From contig PGZV01000007.1 of the NCBI GenBank assembly GCA_002841495.1, forward strand, positions 112,516 to 176,515: DNA of 64,000 bases, read 5' to 3'. The DNA is from Firmicutes bacterium HGW-Firmicutes-2. GTDB lineage: Bacteria > Bacillota > Clostridia > Lachnospirales > Vallitaleaceae. The translations under genes were made by a program, and so were the position numbers. This document shows positions 53,126 through 63,221 of the stretch, piece by piece (the stretch's first letter is position 1; the number at the start of each line of letters is the position of its first letter). The notes beneath the pieces are model-generated. The model had not been told where the DNA came from, searched no databases, and worked only from the letters and a program-made list of their open reading frames with translations.

Positions 53126-53152
53126 TATAACCTTTTCTATAGGGGGAATTTG

Positions 53153-54319
53153 ATGAAAATATTACATACAGGAGACTGGCACATAGGAAAATTGGTCCAT
53201 GGCATTCATATGACAGAAGATCAAAGGTACTTACTTGAGCAGCTAATGGTATTAATCAAACAAGAAAAACCGGATGTCATGATTATTGCAGGGGATATAT
53301 ATGATCGTTCAATACCGCCGGTTGAAGCAGTAGAACTGCTGGATGGATTCTTGTCAGAGGCTGTCTTGACTTATAAACTAAAAATAATAGCTATTGCCGG
53401 TAACCATGACAGTTCTGATCGGGTGGGATTTGCCAGTCGGATTTTAACAGATCAGGGACTTTATATTCATGGAAATATTAGAAAAGTCATTGAGCCAATT
53501 ATCATAAATGATGAGAGCGGACCGGTTTACTTTTATCCGATACCTTATGGAGAACCTGCAATTATAAGAGGAATTTATGATGACGATAGCATCAAAGATC
53601 ATGATACAGCCATGAAGAGAATCCTATCCGATATTCATGCCAATAAGCCTTCCACAGGTAGGCATATTTGTATCGCCCATGGATTTGTTATGGGTGTCAT
53701 GGAGGCGGAAACAAGTGAATCTGAGCGACCGTTATCCATAGGTGGTTCTGAATATGTGGATGTCAGTCACTTTGAAGGCTTTGATTATGTGGCACTAGGT
53801 CACTTACACAAGCCACAGAAGGTTAAGCATGAGTACATTCGCTACGCCGGATCTCTGCTTAAATACTCATTCTCGGAAGCCAATCAGAAAAAATCTGTAA
53901 CGGTGGTAGACATGGATGATAGCGGTAACGTGAAGATAAGACAAGTCAGTTTAACCCCATTAAGAGATATGAGAATGATCAAAGGCAAACTTGAAAATCT
54001 GATGGATTCAAAGATATATTCTGACACAAAGACAGAAGATTATATAATGGCAGTATTAACAGATAGAGGGGAACTTATGGATGCGATTGGAAAACTAAGA
54101 TCCATATACCCAAATATATTGAAGATTGAGAAAGAAGTCTTTGAAAGAGAAGCCGGTATGATGCAGACATCAGCAGGGCGTGAATTTGCAAAAAAAAATA
54201 TTTTGGAATTGTTCGGAGAGTTCTATGAAAACGTTTCCGCAGAAGCCTTCACTGAAGATAAGAGAGATGTGATAGCAAGCGTCATGAATGCTTTGGAACA
54301 AGAGGGGAGAGCGTTATAA
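53153..54319 (+). CDS. sbcD: Nuclease SbcCD subunit D
   Basis: 388 residues from ATG 53153 (AGGGGGAA upstream). Calcineurin-like phosphoesterase motifs: LHTGDWHIG, IAGDIYDRSIPP, IAGNHDSSDR and ALGHLHKPQ supply the two-metal site. With SbcC it forms the Mre11-Rad50-type complex that cuts DNA hairpins and protein-blocked ends. The stop codon overlaps the SbcC start by one base (TAATG). Confidence 0.96.
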   Translation: MKILHTGDWHIGKLVHGIHMTEDQRYLLEQLMVLIKQEKPDVMIIAGDIYDRSIPPVEAVELLDGFLSEAVLTYKLKIIAIAGNHDSSDRVGFASRILTDQGLYIHGNIRKVIEPIIINDESGPVYFYPIPYGEPAIIRGIYDDDSIKDHDTAMKRILSDIHANKPSTGRHICIAHGFVMGVMEAETSESERPLSIGGSEYVDVSHFEGFDYVALGHLHKPQKVKHEYIRYAGSLLKYSFSEANQKKSVTVVDMDDSGNVKIRQVSLTPLRDMRMIKGKLENLMDSKIYSDTKTEDYIMAVLTDRGELMDAIGKLRSIYPNILKIEKEVFEREAGMMQTSAGREFAKKNILELFGEFYENVSAEAFTEDKRDVIASVMNALEQEGRAL

Positions 54320-57300
54320 TGCGACCGATCAAATTGACCATGACCGCTTTTGGCCCATATAAACATAAAGAAACAATTGATTTTGGTGAATTAGGACCCA
54401 GGAACTTATTTCTAATTACAGGACCTACAGGTTCCGGAAAGACCACTATTTTTGATGCCATCAGTTTTGCGGTTTATGGAGAATGTAGTGGCCATATGCG
54501 TACTGCAGAAAGTCTCAGAAGTCAGTTTTCTGAAAATGATGTTTTAACTGAAGTTGAACTTGAATTCGAACTTAGAGGTATGAAGTACCTTATACATCGT
54601 ATACCAAAACAAGAAAAGCCCAAACAAAGAGGTGAAGGGACAACGACTCAAAACCCGGACGCAGTCTTGACCATCTTTGATCATGAGCCAAACACCATTA
54701 TAACAGGTGTTAAACAGGTTAATGAAAAAGTGGAATCCTTACTGGGTATCAATGCAGAACAGTTTAGGCAAATCATGATGATTCCTCAAGGAGAGTTTCA
54801 AAAACTGTTAACATCTTCAAGTGAAGAAAGAGAAAGTGTTCTTAGACAACTTTTTGATACAAGTATTTACAGTATGTTACAAAATCGTTTAGAAGCAAAA
54901 GCAAGTATGTTAATGAATAGTATAAAGCGTGATATAGAGATTAGAGATCATGATATCACCAATATGGATTGGGCAGATAATGAAGCTTTAGGCAGGATGA
55001 TACAGGCAAAAGATAAGCCAATCGAAGAGATTCTGAACCAAGTAGAAGCAATGAATACGAAGGACCTGTTAGAACGAAAATATTTAGAAGAACAAGCAAG
55101 CACTCAAAGTCAAGCCCTTGAAGCGGCGATTGAAAGACGTGAAAAAGCTAAGGAGATCAACAAAAAAATTCATGAAAAAAACAAGATTCAAATCGCTCTA
55201 AATGAAGAAACAATGAAAGAGCCTTTTATAATAACGTTAAGAGAACAAGTTAAACAAGCTGTGGAAGTGCAAGCTATAGAGCCTCTAGAAGAAAACATTA
55301 TTATGAGGACAGGTGAGCTTGAGGACAAGAAGGAAGCTTATAAAAGATCAGATCGTAAGGTTAGAGCCCTTCAATTAGAGCTGGAAGCTGCCCTTAAACT
55401 TTATGAAGATGAAATATCTGCAAAAAGAAAAGAAGAACGCCTTAAGCAGTCAGAAGTATTGATGCGGCTGAAATCCTATGAAGATAAGATAAAAGATCTT
55501 AAACCTATAGAAGATAAGGTTAAGGAAATGGAAGGTGTATTAAGAAGCTTGGAAGAACAAGAACAAAAATATAAAGATTTCTTAACGCTGTCTCACAAAG
55601 AGGTGGAACAGCTTATTCTGGAAAAGGAAAAGGCAGATCAAGCGCGCCTTGAAATTGTAGAAAAAAGAGTCGAACTGGAAAAAATCAATCATGAAAAAAG
55701 TGATCTGAGTAAAATCCTTGAACTTCAAGATAAGATTCATAGTGGAAAAGATCAGATTGAGGTAGCAAAAAAAGAACGTGATACACTAAAGCATAATTTA
55801 CTAGCTATTGAGAAAAAATATGAGCAAAGTCAACATGACTTTCTGCAAAACATGGCAGCTATATTTGCCAGAGATCTAAAAGACGGATACCCTTGTCCTG
55901 TATGTGGTGCTACAGATCATTTAAATCTTGCTATGTTTGATGGCGTTGAAGTATCAGAAGAGGTTATCAAAGCATTGGGAGATGAAGTCAAAGTCTATCA
56001 AACATACTTTAATAATAAAAACAATCAAATAAGTGTACTCGAAGAACGCTTAAGTAAAACCACGTCCATGTATCATGAAAGTATCCAAAGCTTATCAGAA
56101 AGCATGTTTGTTCAGATTCAAGGCATGCTAATAGAAGACGAGAAAAATTATTTTATAGTAGAACTAGAGTCACGGGAGGAAGCTCTTGAAATAAAACAGA
56201 TGGAACTGGCTATCCTAGAGAAGTTGGCAGGACAATCAGAAACGTTACTTGAAGCTATTAAAAAGAACAAACTAACGATAGATCAAACAGAAACTCTTAA
56301 AGAGCAGGTGATTATAGAGCGTCTTAAGCTGAGTAGTCAACTGATAGAAAAACGGTCTCACCTTAAAAATATATATGACGAAGTACCTGTGGGCTTAAGA
56401 AATCTTAAAGCCTTAATGCAAGCCAAAAAAAATCAAGATGTCCTTGTTCAAGATATGGAAAATCAGTTAGAGACAGCGAAGACAAACTATGATAAATTGA
56501 AAGAAGAAAGATTAACCGATGAAACAAAAAAGCAGCAATATAATAAAGACATCGTTTTTCTAACGCAGCGTTTAAAGGAAGAAGAAGACACCTTTTTACA
56601 AAGGCTTCATCAAAAAGGATTTGAAAATGCTGAAGATTATCTGAGGGCAAAGATGACTCAACAAGACATAGAACAACACGAAAAAACGATTGAGAACCAC
56701 ACCAAACAACTTCATAGTCTAACGGAAAGCCTTGAATCGCTAAAACTTCAAACCAAAGATATGTACGAAGTGGACTTGGCAAGCTTTGAGGGGATTATTG
56801 AGACATTACGACAAGAAATCAAAGCGATTGGGGATCGGAAGGGTATCATCGTAAGTAGAATCAAAAATAACAGTATGATGCTAGAACATGTAAAGGTTCT
56901 GAGTCATAAAATTAGTCATGAAGAAGAAGAACATCAAGTGTTGGGCCATTTATCCAATATAGCAAAAGGCAACAATACTTACCGCATTACTTTTGAACGC
57001 TATGTGTTGGCGGCATTTCTTGAAGATATTATTGTGGCAGCGAATTTACGATTGACTCAGATGACAGATGGTCGATATCTGTTATCCAGAACACAAGAGC
57101 TTCAAAGACGTAATGCGAAAGGTGGTCTTGAGTTGGAGGTTTATGACAATTATACTGGCATGAACCGCCATGTAAAAACTCTGTCCGGTGGTGAAGGTTT
57201 TATGGCATCACTTTCCATGGCCCTTGGTTTAGCAGATGTGGTTCAGTCATATGCCGGTGGTGTACAGCTAGATACGATGTTTATTGATGAAGGATTTGGA

Positions 57301-57474
57301 ACACTGGACCAGGAATCCTTAGACAGTGCCATTAGCTGTTTGGTGGATTTGCAAAAAACAGGCCGATTGGTAGGCATCATCTCACATGTTCAAGAACTAA
57401 AAGAACGTATTGATACAAGACTTGAGGTCCATGGATCAAACATTGGAAGCCATACAAGATTTGTAGTTGGCTGA
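54319..57474 (+). CDS. sbcC: Nuclease SbcCD subunit C (SMC-like ATPase)
   Basis: 1051 residues. Walker A TGPTGSGKTTIFDAIS (about 35-50), long coiled coils (about 180-500 and 550-880) around a zinc hook CPVC (about 525-528), ABC signature LSGGEGFMASL and Walker B MFIDEGFGTLD near the C-terminus. The partner of SbcD in repairing DNA ends and removing hairpins or long palindromes. In a genome with dispersed long hairpin elements this complex is relevant to their stability. Co-translated with sbcD. Confidence 0.96.
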   Translation: MRPIKLTMTAFGPYKHKETIDFGELGPRNLFLITGPTGSGKTTIFDAISFAVYGECSGHMRTAESLRSQFSENDVLTEVELEFELRGMKYLIHRIPKQEKPKQRGEGTTTQNPDAVLTIFDHEPNTIITGVKQVNEKVESLLGINAEQFRQIMMIPQGEFQKLLTSSSEERESVLRQLFDTSIYSMLQNRLEAKASMLMNSIKRDIEIRDHDITNMDWADNEALGRMIQAKDKPIEEILNQVEAMNTKDLLERKYLEEQASTQSQALEAAIERREKAKEINKKIHEKNKIQIALNEETMKEPFIITLREQVKQAVEVQAIEPLEENIIMRTGELEDKKEAYKRSDRKVRALQLELEAALKLYEDEISAKRKEERLKQSEVLMRLKSYEDKIKDLKPIEDKVKEMEGVLRSLEEQEQKYKDFLTLSHKEVEQLILEKEKADQARLEIVEKRVELEKINHEKSDLSKILELQDKIHSGKDQIEVAKKERDTLKHNLLAIEKKYEQSQHDFLQNMAAIFARDLKDGYPCPVCGATDHLNLAMFDGVEVSEEVIKALGDEVKVYQTYFNNKNNQISVLEERLSKTTSMYHESIQSLSESMFVQIQGMLIEDEKNYFIVELESREEALEIKQMELAILEKLAGQSETLLEAIKKNKLTIDQTETLKEQVIIERLKLSSQLIEKRSHLKNIYDEVPVGLRNLKALMQAKKNQDVLVQDMENQLETAKTNYDKLKEERLTDETKKQQYNKDIVFLTQRLKEEEDTFLQRLHQKGFENAEDYLRAKMTQQDIEQHEKTIENHTKQLHSLTESLESLKLQTKDMYEVDLASFEGIIETLRQEIKAIGDRKGIIVSRIKNNSMMLEHVKVLSHKISHEEEEHQVLGHLSNIAKGNNTYRITFERYVLAAFLEDIIVAANLRLTQMTDGRYLLSRTQELQRRNAKGGLELEVYDNYTGMNRHVKTLSGGEGFMASLSMALGLADVVQSYAGGVQLDTMFIDEGFGTLDQESLDSAISCLVDLQKTGRLVGIISHVQELKERIDTRLEVHGSNIGSHTRFVVG

Positions 57475-57517
57475 CGGACAATTTGTGGATACTATATAAT
57501 AGAAGGAAGGCGTATAT

Positions 57518-57982
57518 ATGGGCATAGATAAGGTAAAAGCATACTTCAAGCAATACGAAATGGAAGATCAAATTATGGAGTTTGAAACATCCAGTGCCAC
57601 AGTAGCACTAGCTGCAGAAGCCATTGGTTGTGCGGCAGATAAAATAGCCAAAACGCTCGCATTTAAAAAGGACGAAGGATGTGTTTTGGTGGTGGCCGCA
57701 GGAGAAGCACGGGTTGACAATCGTAAATTCAAGGAAACCTTCATGACCAAAGCTAAGATGTTATCACCGGATGAGGTGCTTCATTTTACAGGTCATGAAG
57801 TAGGCGGTGTCTGTCCATTTGCTATTGAACATGAAGCTGTCCAGGTTTATATAGATGTATCCTTAAAGGCATATGATAAAGTCTATCCGGCATGCGGTAG
57901 CAGTGATTCAGCCATAGAATTGACCGTAGATGAATTACATACTTTTGGTAAAGCTTTGGACTATGTGGATGTTTGTAAGTAG
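57518..57982 (+). CDS. YbaK/EbsC-family aminoacyl-tRNA deacylase
   Basis: 154 residues. YbaK/ProX-type editing domain with Lys in KIAKTLAFKK, CVLVVAAGEARVDNRK, and GHEVGGVCPF, then PACGSSDSAIELTV. Hydrolyses mischarged tRNA, typically Cys-tRNA(Pro). AGAAGGAAGG precedes ATG 57518. 43 bp after sbcC, but functionally unrelated. Confidence 0.92.
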   Translation: MGIDKVKAYFKQYEMEDQIMEFETSSATVALAAEAIGCAADKIAKTLAFKKDEGCVLVVAAGEARVDNRKFKETFMTKAKMLSPDEVLHFTGHEVGGVCPFAIEHEAVQVYIDVSLKAYDKVYPACGSSDSAIELTVDELHTFGKALDYVDVCK

Positions 57983-58035
57983 AAGGAAATAAGTGATATA
58001 ACAGATCAATAGCGGATAAATAAGGAGGTAGTAAG

Positions 58036-59049
58036 ATGAACCCTATCATGAACAGACAACCTTTAGGATTTCAGTGGCCGACACAGGATCCCTTTTTATT
58101 TTGTGTCCATCATCTGGACCTGTACCCTAAAGGTAACAGCCATCAAGGACCGGAAGCATCTCTTGAAGGAAGACGACTTGGACAAGACTTTGACTTAGAG
58201 AATGACTGGAAAATGTATCATGGGCACCAGGTACCAGGCTTTCCTGAACATCCTCATAGAGGCTTTGAAACCGTAACGATTGTGCTTGAAGGTTTTGTAG
58301 ATCATCATGATTCATCCGGGGCTTCCGGAAGATATGGTGGTGGTGATGTTCAATGGATGACAGCAGGTAGTGGTATGCAACACGCAGAAATGTTTCCTTT
58401 GGTCCATGATCAAAAAGACAACACCTTGCACCTGTTTCAGATATGGTTAAATCTTCCTAGGAAAGACAAATTCGTAGAACCACATTATAAAATGCTATGG
58501 AGTGAAAAGATTCCAAGGCTTACGTACGGAGAGGGAAGCTTGATGAGTGAGGTGACTATTATAGCCGGCGAATTTGACGGTCACAGGGCCCTTGATCCGG
58601 CACCGAATTCATGGGCAGCAGATCCGAATCATCAAGTTGATATTTTGTTAATTAAGATGGCACCAGGCTTCTCTCTTGATTTACCCCGAAAATCAGACAC
58701 CATGATTCGTAATCTCTATTATTATCAAGGCGAGGGAATCTTGGTTAATGGCGAATCTACTCAATCTGGTCAGTGTTTACAGATTAAGAATGTTGACATA
58801 ACCATCAAAAACGGTGAAGGCGAATCCTATCTATTACTTTTGCAAGGTGAACCTATCGGGGAGCCGGTTGTGCAATACGGACCCTTTGTTATGAACAGTG
58901 AAAAAGAGATTCAAGAAGCTTATATGGATTATCAAAAAACACGTTTTGGCGGATGGCCATGGGACAGATCGGATCCGGTGAACGAGAGGCATGTAGGTCG
59001 GAGGGCTTCATATGCGGATACAACGGTAGAAACGCCTCTTGACAAATGA
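58036..59049 (+). CDS. Pirin family protein
   Basis: 337 residues, bicupin. Metal-binding motif HPHRGFETVTIVLEG and HHDSSG, then QWMTAGSGMQHAEM, are the pirin signature; the C-terminal half has the pirin C domain. Bacterial pirins bind iron and some have quercetinase activity or regulate central metabolism. A C-terminal 30-40 residues (GGWPWDRSDPVNERH) exceed the usual length. AAGGAGGTAG precedes ATG 58036. Confidence 0.93.
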   Translation: MNPIMNRQPLGFQWPTQDPFLFCVHHLDLYPKGNSHQGPEASLEGRRLGQDFDLENDWKMYHGHQVPGFPEHPHRGFETVTIVLEGFVDHHDSSGASGRYGGGDVQWMTAGSGMQHAEMFPLVHDQKDNTLHLFQIWLNLPRKDKFVEPHYKMLWSEKIPRLTYGEGSLMSEVTIIAGEFDGHRALDPAPNSWAADPNHQVDILLIKMAPGFSLDLPRKSDTMIRNLYYYQGEGILVNGESTQSGQCLQIKNVDITIKNGEGESYLLLLQGEPIGEPVVQYGPFVMNSEKEIQEAYMDYQKTRFGGWPWDRSDPVNERHVGRRASYADTTVETPLDK

Positions 59050-59083
59050 ATAAGGTATCATTATACTTAAAAAGTTAGATGAG

Positions 59084-59153
59084 AAAAGTGTTTTCTTATG
59101 TTATTGAACGGCCTATATTGAAGCTTAGTAATTAGCCAGAAGGCACTTTTTTT
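59084..59153 (+). terminator. Terminator after the pirin gene
   Basis: AAAAGTGTTTTCT pairs with AGAAGGCACTTTT (13 bp, two G-T pairs) around a 41-base loop, followed by T. The stretch 59154-59245 before livK has a GAAGG/CCTTC hairpin and no clear riboswitch. Confidence 0.65.
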
Positions 59154-59245
59154 GTTGACTTTGAAGGTGTTTAGCCTTCAGTTTCAAAAGATTTTTTAGA
59201 TAGAGGGATGAATTACAAAAAACAAGAGATTCAGGAGGAAAGAAA

Positions 59246-60418
59246 ATGAAAAAAGTAATATCAATGCTTATGTTAGGTATCATGTTGTTTAGTGTCGCTT
59301 GTTCCGGTCCAAAGGAAGAAGGGGGAGACACAACTGCCGAAGGCGGTGCTACTGAAGTCATCAAGATTGGTGTGTTTGAGCCAATGACCGGTGCTAATGC
59401 TGCAGGTGGAGAAATGGAAGTTGAAGGTATTCGTTTGGCCAATGAATTATATCCTGAAGTTAACGGTATGAAGATTGAATTGGTTATAGCGGATAACAAG
59501 TCAGACAAGGTTGAAGCTGCTAATGCAGCAGTGATGTTGATCGATAAAGAAAAGGTTAATGCGATCATCGGTAGCTGGGGATCATCCTTATCTATGGCGG
59601 CTGGACCCATTGTTCTTGAGAAACAAATTCCTACAGTTGGTGCATCTTGTACCAATCCGTTGGTAACCATCGGTAATGAATACTATCAACGTGTATGTTT
59701 TATCGACTCTTTCCAAGGGACGGTTATGGCGAAGTATGCATTTGAAACTTTAGGCGCAAAAAAAGCAGCCATCATTCAAGAAATCTCAAGTGACTATTCT
59801 GTAGGACTTGTAAAGTACTTCAATGATGCATTTATTGAATTAACAGGTGATGCAGATGCGATCATCGGTACTGCAAACTATAGTACAGGAGATCAAGATT
59901 TTTCTGCACAACTCAGTAACATCAAACAACTGAATCCGGATGTCATCTTTGCACCTGGTAATTATACGGAATCAGCGTTGTTAATTAAACAAGCAAGAGA
60001 ACTTGGAATTACAACACCTTTTATCGGTGGCGATACTTGGGAAGCACCTGAGTTCCTAGAAATCGGTGGAGATGCTGTTGAAGGCGCTGCTTTCTCAACA
60101 TTCTTTACAAGTGATGTTCCAATAACAAAAGAATCAGAAACATTCTTAAATGCTTATAGAGCTAAATATGATAAAGAGCCAGCATCTGTTACAGCACTTG
60201 GCTATGATGCATACCTCGTTATCTTAGATGCTATTAAGAGATCAGGTTCAACAAATCCTGTTGAAATACAAAAAGCATTAGCAACAACAACTGATTTTGA
60301 AGGTGCTGCAGGTATGATTACCCTTGACGAGAACGGTGATGCAGTCAAAAGCGCGGTTATCAAAAAGGTTGAAGGTGGTTTATTCAAGTACATGACAACA
60401 GTAGAACCCATAAAATAA
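59246..60418 (+). CDS. livK: Branched-chain amino acid-type ABC transporter substrate-binding lipoprotein
   Basis: 390 residues. Signal peptide with lipobox FSVAC (Cys19) and a Gly/Glu/Thr linker, then a type I periplasmic-binding fold (Peripla_BP_6): IGVFEPMTGANAAGG, IIGSWGSS, FIDSFQGTVMAKYA, ALGYDAYLVI. First gene of a complete liv operon. The true ligand could be leucine/isoleucine/valine, another amino acid, urea or a short amide; sequence does not decide. GGAGGAAAG precedes ATG 59246. Confidence 0.94.
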   Translation: MKKVISMLMLGIMLFSVACSGPKEEGGDTTAEGGATEVIKIGVFEPMTGANAAGGEMEVEGIRLANELYPEVNGMKIELVIADNKSDKVEAANAAVMLIDKEKVNAIIGSWGSSLSMAAGPIVLEKQIPTVGASCTNPLVTIGNEYYQRVCFIDSFQGTVMAKYAFETLGAKKAAIIQEISSDYSVGLVKYFNDAFIELTGDADAIIGTANYSTGDQDFSAQLSNIKQLNPDVIFAPGNYTESALLIKQARELGITTPFIGGDTWEAPEFLEIGGDAVEGAAFSTFFTSDVPITKESETFLNAYRAKYDKEPASVTALGYDAYLVILDAIKRSGSTNPVEIQKALATTTDFEGAAGMITLDENGDAVKSAVIKKVEGGLFKYMTTVEPIK

Positions 60419-60423
60419 TAAGC

Positions 60424-60462
60424 AAAATCAATGCATGGGGCTATCCCTATGCATTGATTTTT
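60424..60462 (+). terminator. Terminator/attenuator between livK and livH
   Basis: AAAATCAATGCATGGGG pairs with CCCTATGCATTGATTTT (one G-T pair) around CTAT and ends in T. It would make the binding protein more abundant than the membrane and ATPase subunits. Confidence 0.88.
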
Positions 60463-60543
60463 AATAAAATGGAAATATGAGACGAGAAAAACCTATGTAT
60501 ATAGGGTATTTGATCAATCAAATCTAATTAAGGGAGAAGCTTT

Positions 60544-61437
60544 ATGGATTTAGAACTATTTTTACAACAATTGGCCAACGCAATTTCCCTTGGAAGTCTT
60601 TATGCACTTTTGGCAATCGGTTACACAATGGTTTACGGTATACTTAGGTTGATTAATTTTGCCCATGGAGATATCTTCATGTTCGGTACTTACATGGCTT
60701 TTTATATGATGACAAGCTTTATGCTACCTTGGGGTGCTGCTTTTTTTATTGCAATTATTCTAACAATTGCTTTTGGTGTATTGGTTGAGAAGGCTGCATA
60801 CAAGCCTCTTAGGAATTCACCGAGAATGTCGATTATGATTTCAGCAATCGGCGCCTCATTCTTAATTGAGAATTTGGCCATCGTGGTTTTTGGAGGACGA
60901 CCCAAATCCCTTCCGGTACCTGATTTATTTAATAGAATCATTCATATTGGCAATGTATCCGTTGTCAGCATCACATTTATTACGCCCATTATTACAATGG
61001 TTGCTTTGGCTGTACTTATGTTTATCGTTAACAAAACAAAAACAGGTATGGCAATGAGAGCGGTTTCTAAGGATTATGAAGCAGCCAGACTTATGGGAAT
61101 TGATGTTAACTTCATTATCACATTTACCTTTGCAATCGGTTCTGCATTAGCGGCAATAGGTGGTATTATGTGGGGGTTAAAGTACCCAAGTTTATTACCT
61201 CTAATGGGTGTTATGCCTGGACTTAAGTGCTTTATTGCAGCCGTAATCGGTGGTATTGGGGACATTCGAGGTGCCGTAATCGGTGGGTTTATACTTGGAC
61301 TCATAGAGATTATGCTCATTGCTGTTTTCCCTGAGTTAACAGGCTATAGAGACGCTTTTGCATTTGTGCTTTTGATTGTCATTCTATTGGTTAAGCCAAC
61401 AGGTATCATGGGCAAAAACATAGCGGAGAAGGTGTAA
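60544..61437 (+). CDS. livH: Branched-chain amino acid-type ABC transporter permease LivH
   Basis: 297 residues, eight to nine membrane helices. GSLYALLAIGYTMVYGILRL and INFAHGDIFMFG are LivH signatures; AVSKDYEAARLMGIDVN is the EAA-type coupling loop contacting the ATPases. Ends in a GTGTAATTATG junction two bases from livM. Confidence 0.95.
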   Translation: MDLELFLQQLANAISLGSLYALLAIGYTMVYGILRLINFAHGDIFMFGTYMAFYMMTSFMLPWGAAFFIAIILTIAFGVLVEKAAYKPLRNSPRMSIMISAIGASFLIENLAIVVFGGRPKSLPVPDLFNRIIHIGNVSVVSITFITPIITMVALAVLMFIVNKTKTGMAMRAVSKDYEAARLMGIDVNFIITFTFAIGSALAAIGGIMWGLKYPSLLPLMGVMPGLKCFIAAVIGGIGDIRGAVIGGFILGLIEIMLIAVFPELTGYRDAFAFVLLIVILLVKPTGIMGKNIAEKV

Positions 61438-61439
61438 TT

Positions 61440-62444
61440 ATGAAAAATAGAAATATAGCGGTATTAAACATAACACTAGATTCTTATAAGATAAAAATAT
61501 TTACACTATGCGGTATATACATTATTCTTGGCCTATCCATGAATCTCATTAATGGATTTACAGGTCTCTTTTCTTTAGGCCATGCAGGTTTTATGGCGGT
61601 AGGTGCTTATGTTTCTGCACTTTTGACCATGAGCCCCGAGCTTAAAGACTCTGTCTTTTATGTGGCTCCGATAAACCCTTTTATTAAAATGATTCAATTG
61701 CCATTTCCGTTGGCACTTATTGTTGGTGGTTTAGCTGCAGCCGGTATTGCATTTTTAATTGGCGCACCTGTGCTAAGGCTAAATGATGATTATCTGGCCA
61801 TAGCCACATTAGGGTTCAGTGAGATTATACGTGTTGTAATCACAAATACACAGACATTAACCAACGGATCCTTAGGTCTAAAGGGCATTACCCGTTATAC
61901 CAACGCATGGTGGGCATGGGGTATTGCTATTCTAACCATATTTTTTATGATTTGGTTGATTCATGGGATGTATGGTAAAGCATTTAAAGCCATACGAGAA
62001 GATGAGATTGCAGCTGAAGCGATGGGCATCAGCTTGTTCAAACATAAAATGATGTCCTTTGTTATTGGTGCTTTCTTTGCAGGCGTTGGTGGCGGACTAC
62101 TTGGTCATCTTATTGGAGCCATTGACCCCAATATGTTTAGATTTATATTGACATTTAACATATTGTTGATCGTTGTCCTTGGCGGCATCGGTAGCATTAC
62201 TGGCACTATTATTTCAGCAACTGCTGTAACTATATTAATGGAAGCGCTAAGATTCATTGAGAATCCGATTAATCTAGGATTTATTAATATACCGGGTATA
62301 CCCGGAATGCGAATGGTCGTATTTTCCTTAATGCTGATGGGTGTTATTCTATTTTATCCCAAAGGTCTTATGGGAAGGGCAGAGTTCAACTGGGATTATT
62401 TCTTGAAAAAGAAATTCTTAAGAAACAGAAAAAAATCAGCTTAA
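61440..62444 (+). CDS. livM: Branched-chain amino acid-type ABC transporter permease LivM
   Basis: 334 residues, about nine membrane helices. GLSMNLINGFTGLFSLGHAGF is near the N-terminus (NLI..GxxxLGHA motif), and AIREDEIAAEAMGISLFKHK the coupling loop. Partner of LivH in the transmembrane channel. Spaced three bases from livH with GGAGAAGGTG as ribosome site. Confidence 0.95.
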   Translation: MKNRNIAVLNITLDSYKIKIFTLCGIYIILGLSMNLINGFTGLFSLGHAGFMAVGAYVSALLTMSPELKDSVFYVAPINPFIKMIQLPFPLALIVGGLAAAGIAFLIGAPVLRLNDDYLAIATLGFSEIIRVVITNTQTLTNGSLGLKGITRYTNAWWAWGIAILTIFFMIWLIHGMYGKAFKAIREDEIAAEAMGISLFKHKMMSFVIGAFFAGVGGGLLGHLIGAIDPNMFRFILTFNILLIVVLGGIGSITGTIISATAVTILMEALRFIENPINLGFINIPGIPGMRMVVFSLMLMGVILFYPKGLMGRAEFNWDYFLKKKFLRNRKKSA

Positions 62445-62459
62445 AAGGGTGTGAACATT

Positions 62460-63221
62460 ATGGCGTTACTTAGGACAGACAAAATCACAATGCAATTTAG
62501 TGGATTGACAGCGGTTTTGGATTTGAATATTGAGATCAACGATAGGGAAATCATTGGCTTGATTGGCCCAAATGGAGCCGGTAAAACAACGGCTTTCAAT
62601 ATGATCACAGGCGTTTATAAACCAACCAAAGGTCAAGTGTATTATAATGATAAAGATGTAACTGGGTTAAAGCCTCATGAGATTACGAAGTTCGGTATAG
62701 CCAGGACTTTTCAGAACATAAGACTTTTTAAAGAATTGACCGTTCTTGACAACGTTATAATAGCCAATCATTTAAGGTTAAAATCCAATTTATTTGGGTC
62801 CGTTGTTAGAACACCCGGTTATAGAAGAGAAGAGCAACATATTTATGAAAAATCCATGGCACTTCTTAAAGATGTCGGCTTGGAAGACTTGAAGGATGAG
62901 AAGTCATCTAATTTACCTTATGGTAAGCAGAGAAGACTTGAGATTGCTAGAGCACTTGCAACGGATCCTAAGTTACTCTTGTTGGATGAACCGGCAGCAG
63001 GTATGAACCCTCAAGAATCTCATGAGCTAATGGGTTTTATAAGAGAGATTAGAGACAAGTTTGATATTGCTATTTTGATGATCGAGCATCATATGCAAGT
63101 TGTTATGGGTGTGTGTGAACGGATTTACGTTCTAGACTATGGTGTGACCATTGCAGAAGGTCTTCCGGATGCCATACAAAATGATCCAAAAGTCATAGAA
63201 GCTTATTTGGGGGTGGACTAG
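62460..63221 (+). CDS. livG: Branched-chain amino acid-type ABC transporter ATPase LivG
   Basis: 253 residues from ATG 62460 (AAAGGGTG upstream; a GTG at 62451 overlaps the site). Walker A GPNGAGKTT, signature LPYGKQRRLEIARAL (LSGGQ replaced by LPYGKQ, normal for LivG), Walker B LLLLDEPAAGMNP, H-loop IEHHMQVV. Couples ATP hydrolysis to import. Confidence 0.95.
   Translation: MALLRTDKITMQFSGLTAVLDLNIEINDREIIGLIGPNGAGKTTAFNMITGVYKPTKGQVYYNDKDVTGLKPHEITKFGIARTFQNIRLFKELTVLDNVIIANHLRLKSNLFGSVVRTPGYRREEQHIYEKSMALLKDVGLEDLKDEKSSNLPYGKQRRLEIARALATDPKLLLLDEPAAGMNPQESHELMGFIREIRDKFDIAILMIEHHMQVVMGVCERIYVLDYGVTIAEGLPDAIQNDPKVIEAYLGVD

Noticed and set aside
56405..56782. Minus-strand 125-codon frame within sbcC
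   Set aside because: Antisense to the coiled-coil region; Leu/Ser-rich shadow of Glu/Lys codons.
59154..59245. Riboswitch or T-box leader before livK
   Set aside because: Only one small GAAGG/CCTTC hairpin; no T-box GGTGG sequence or known aptamer core visible.
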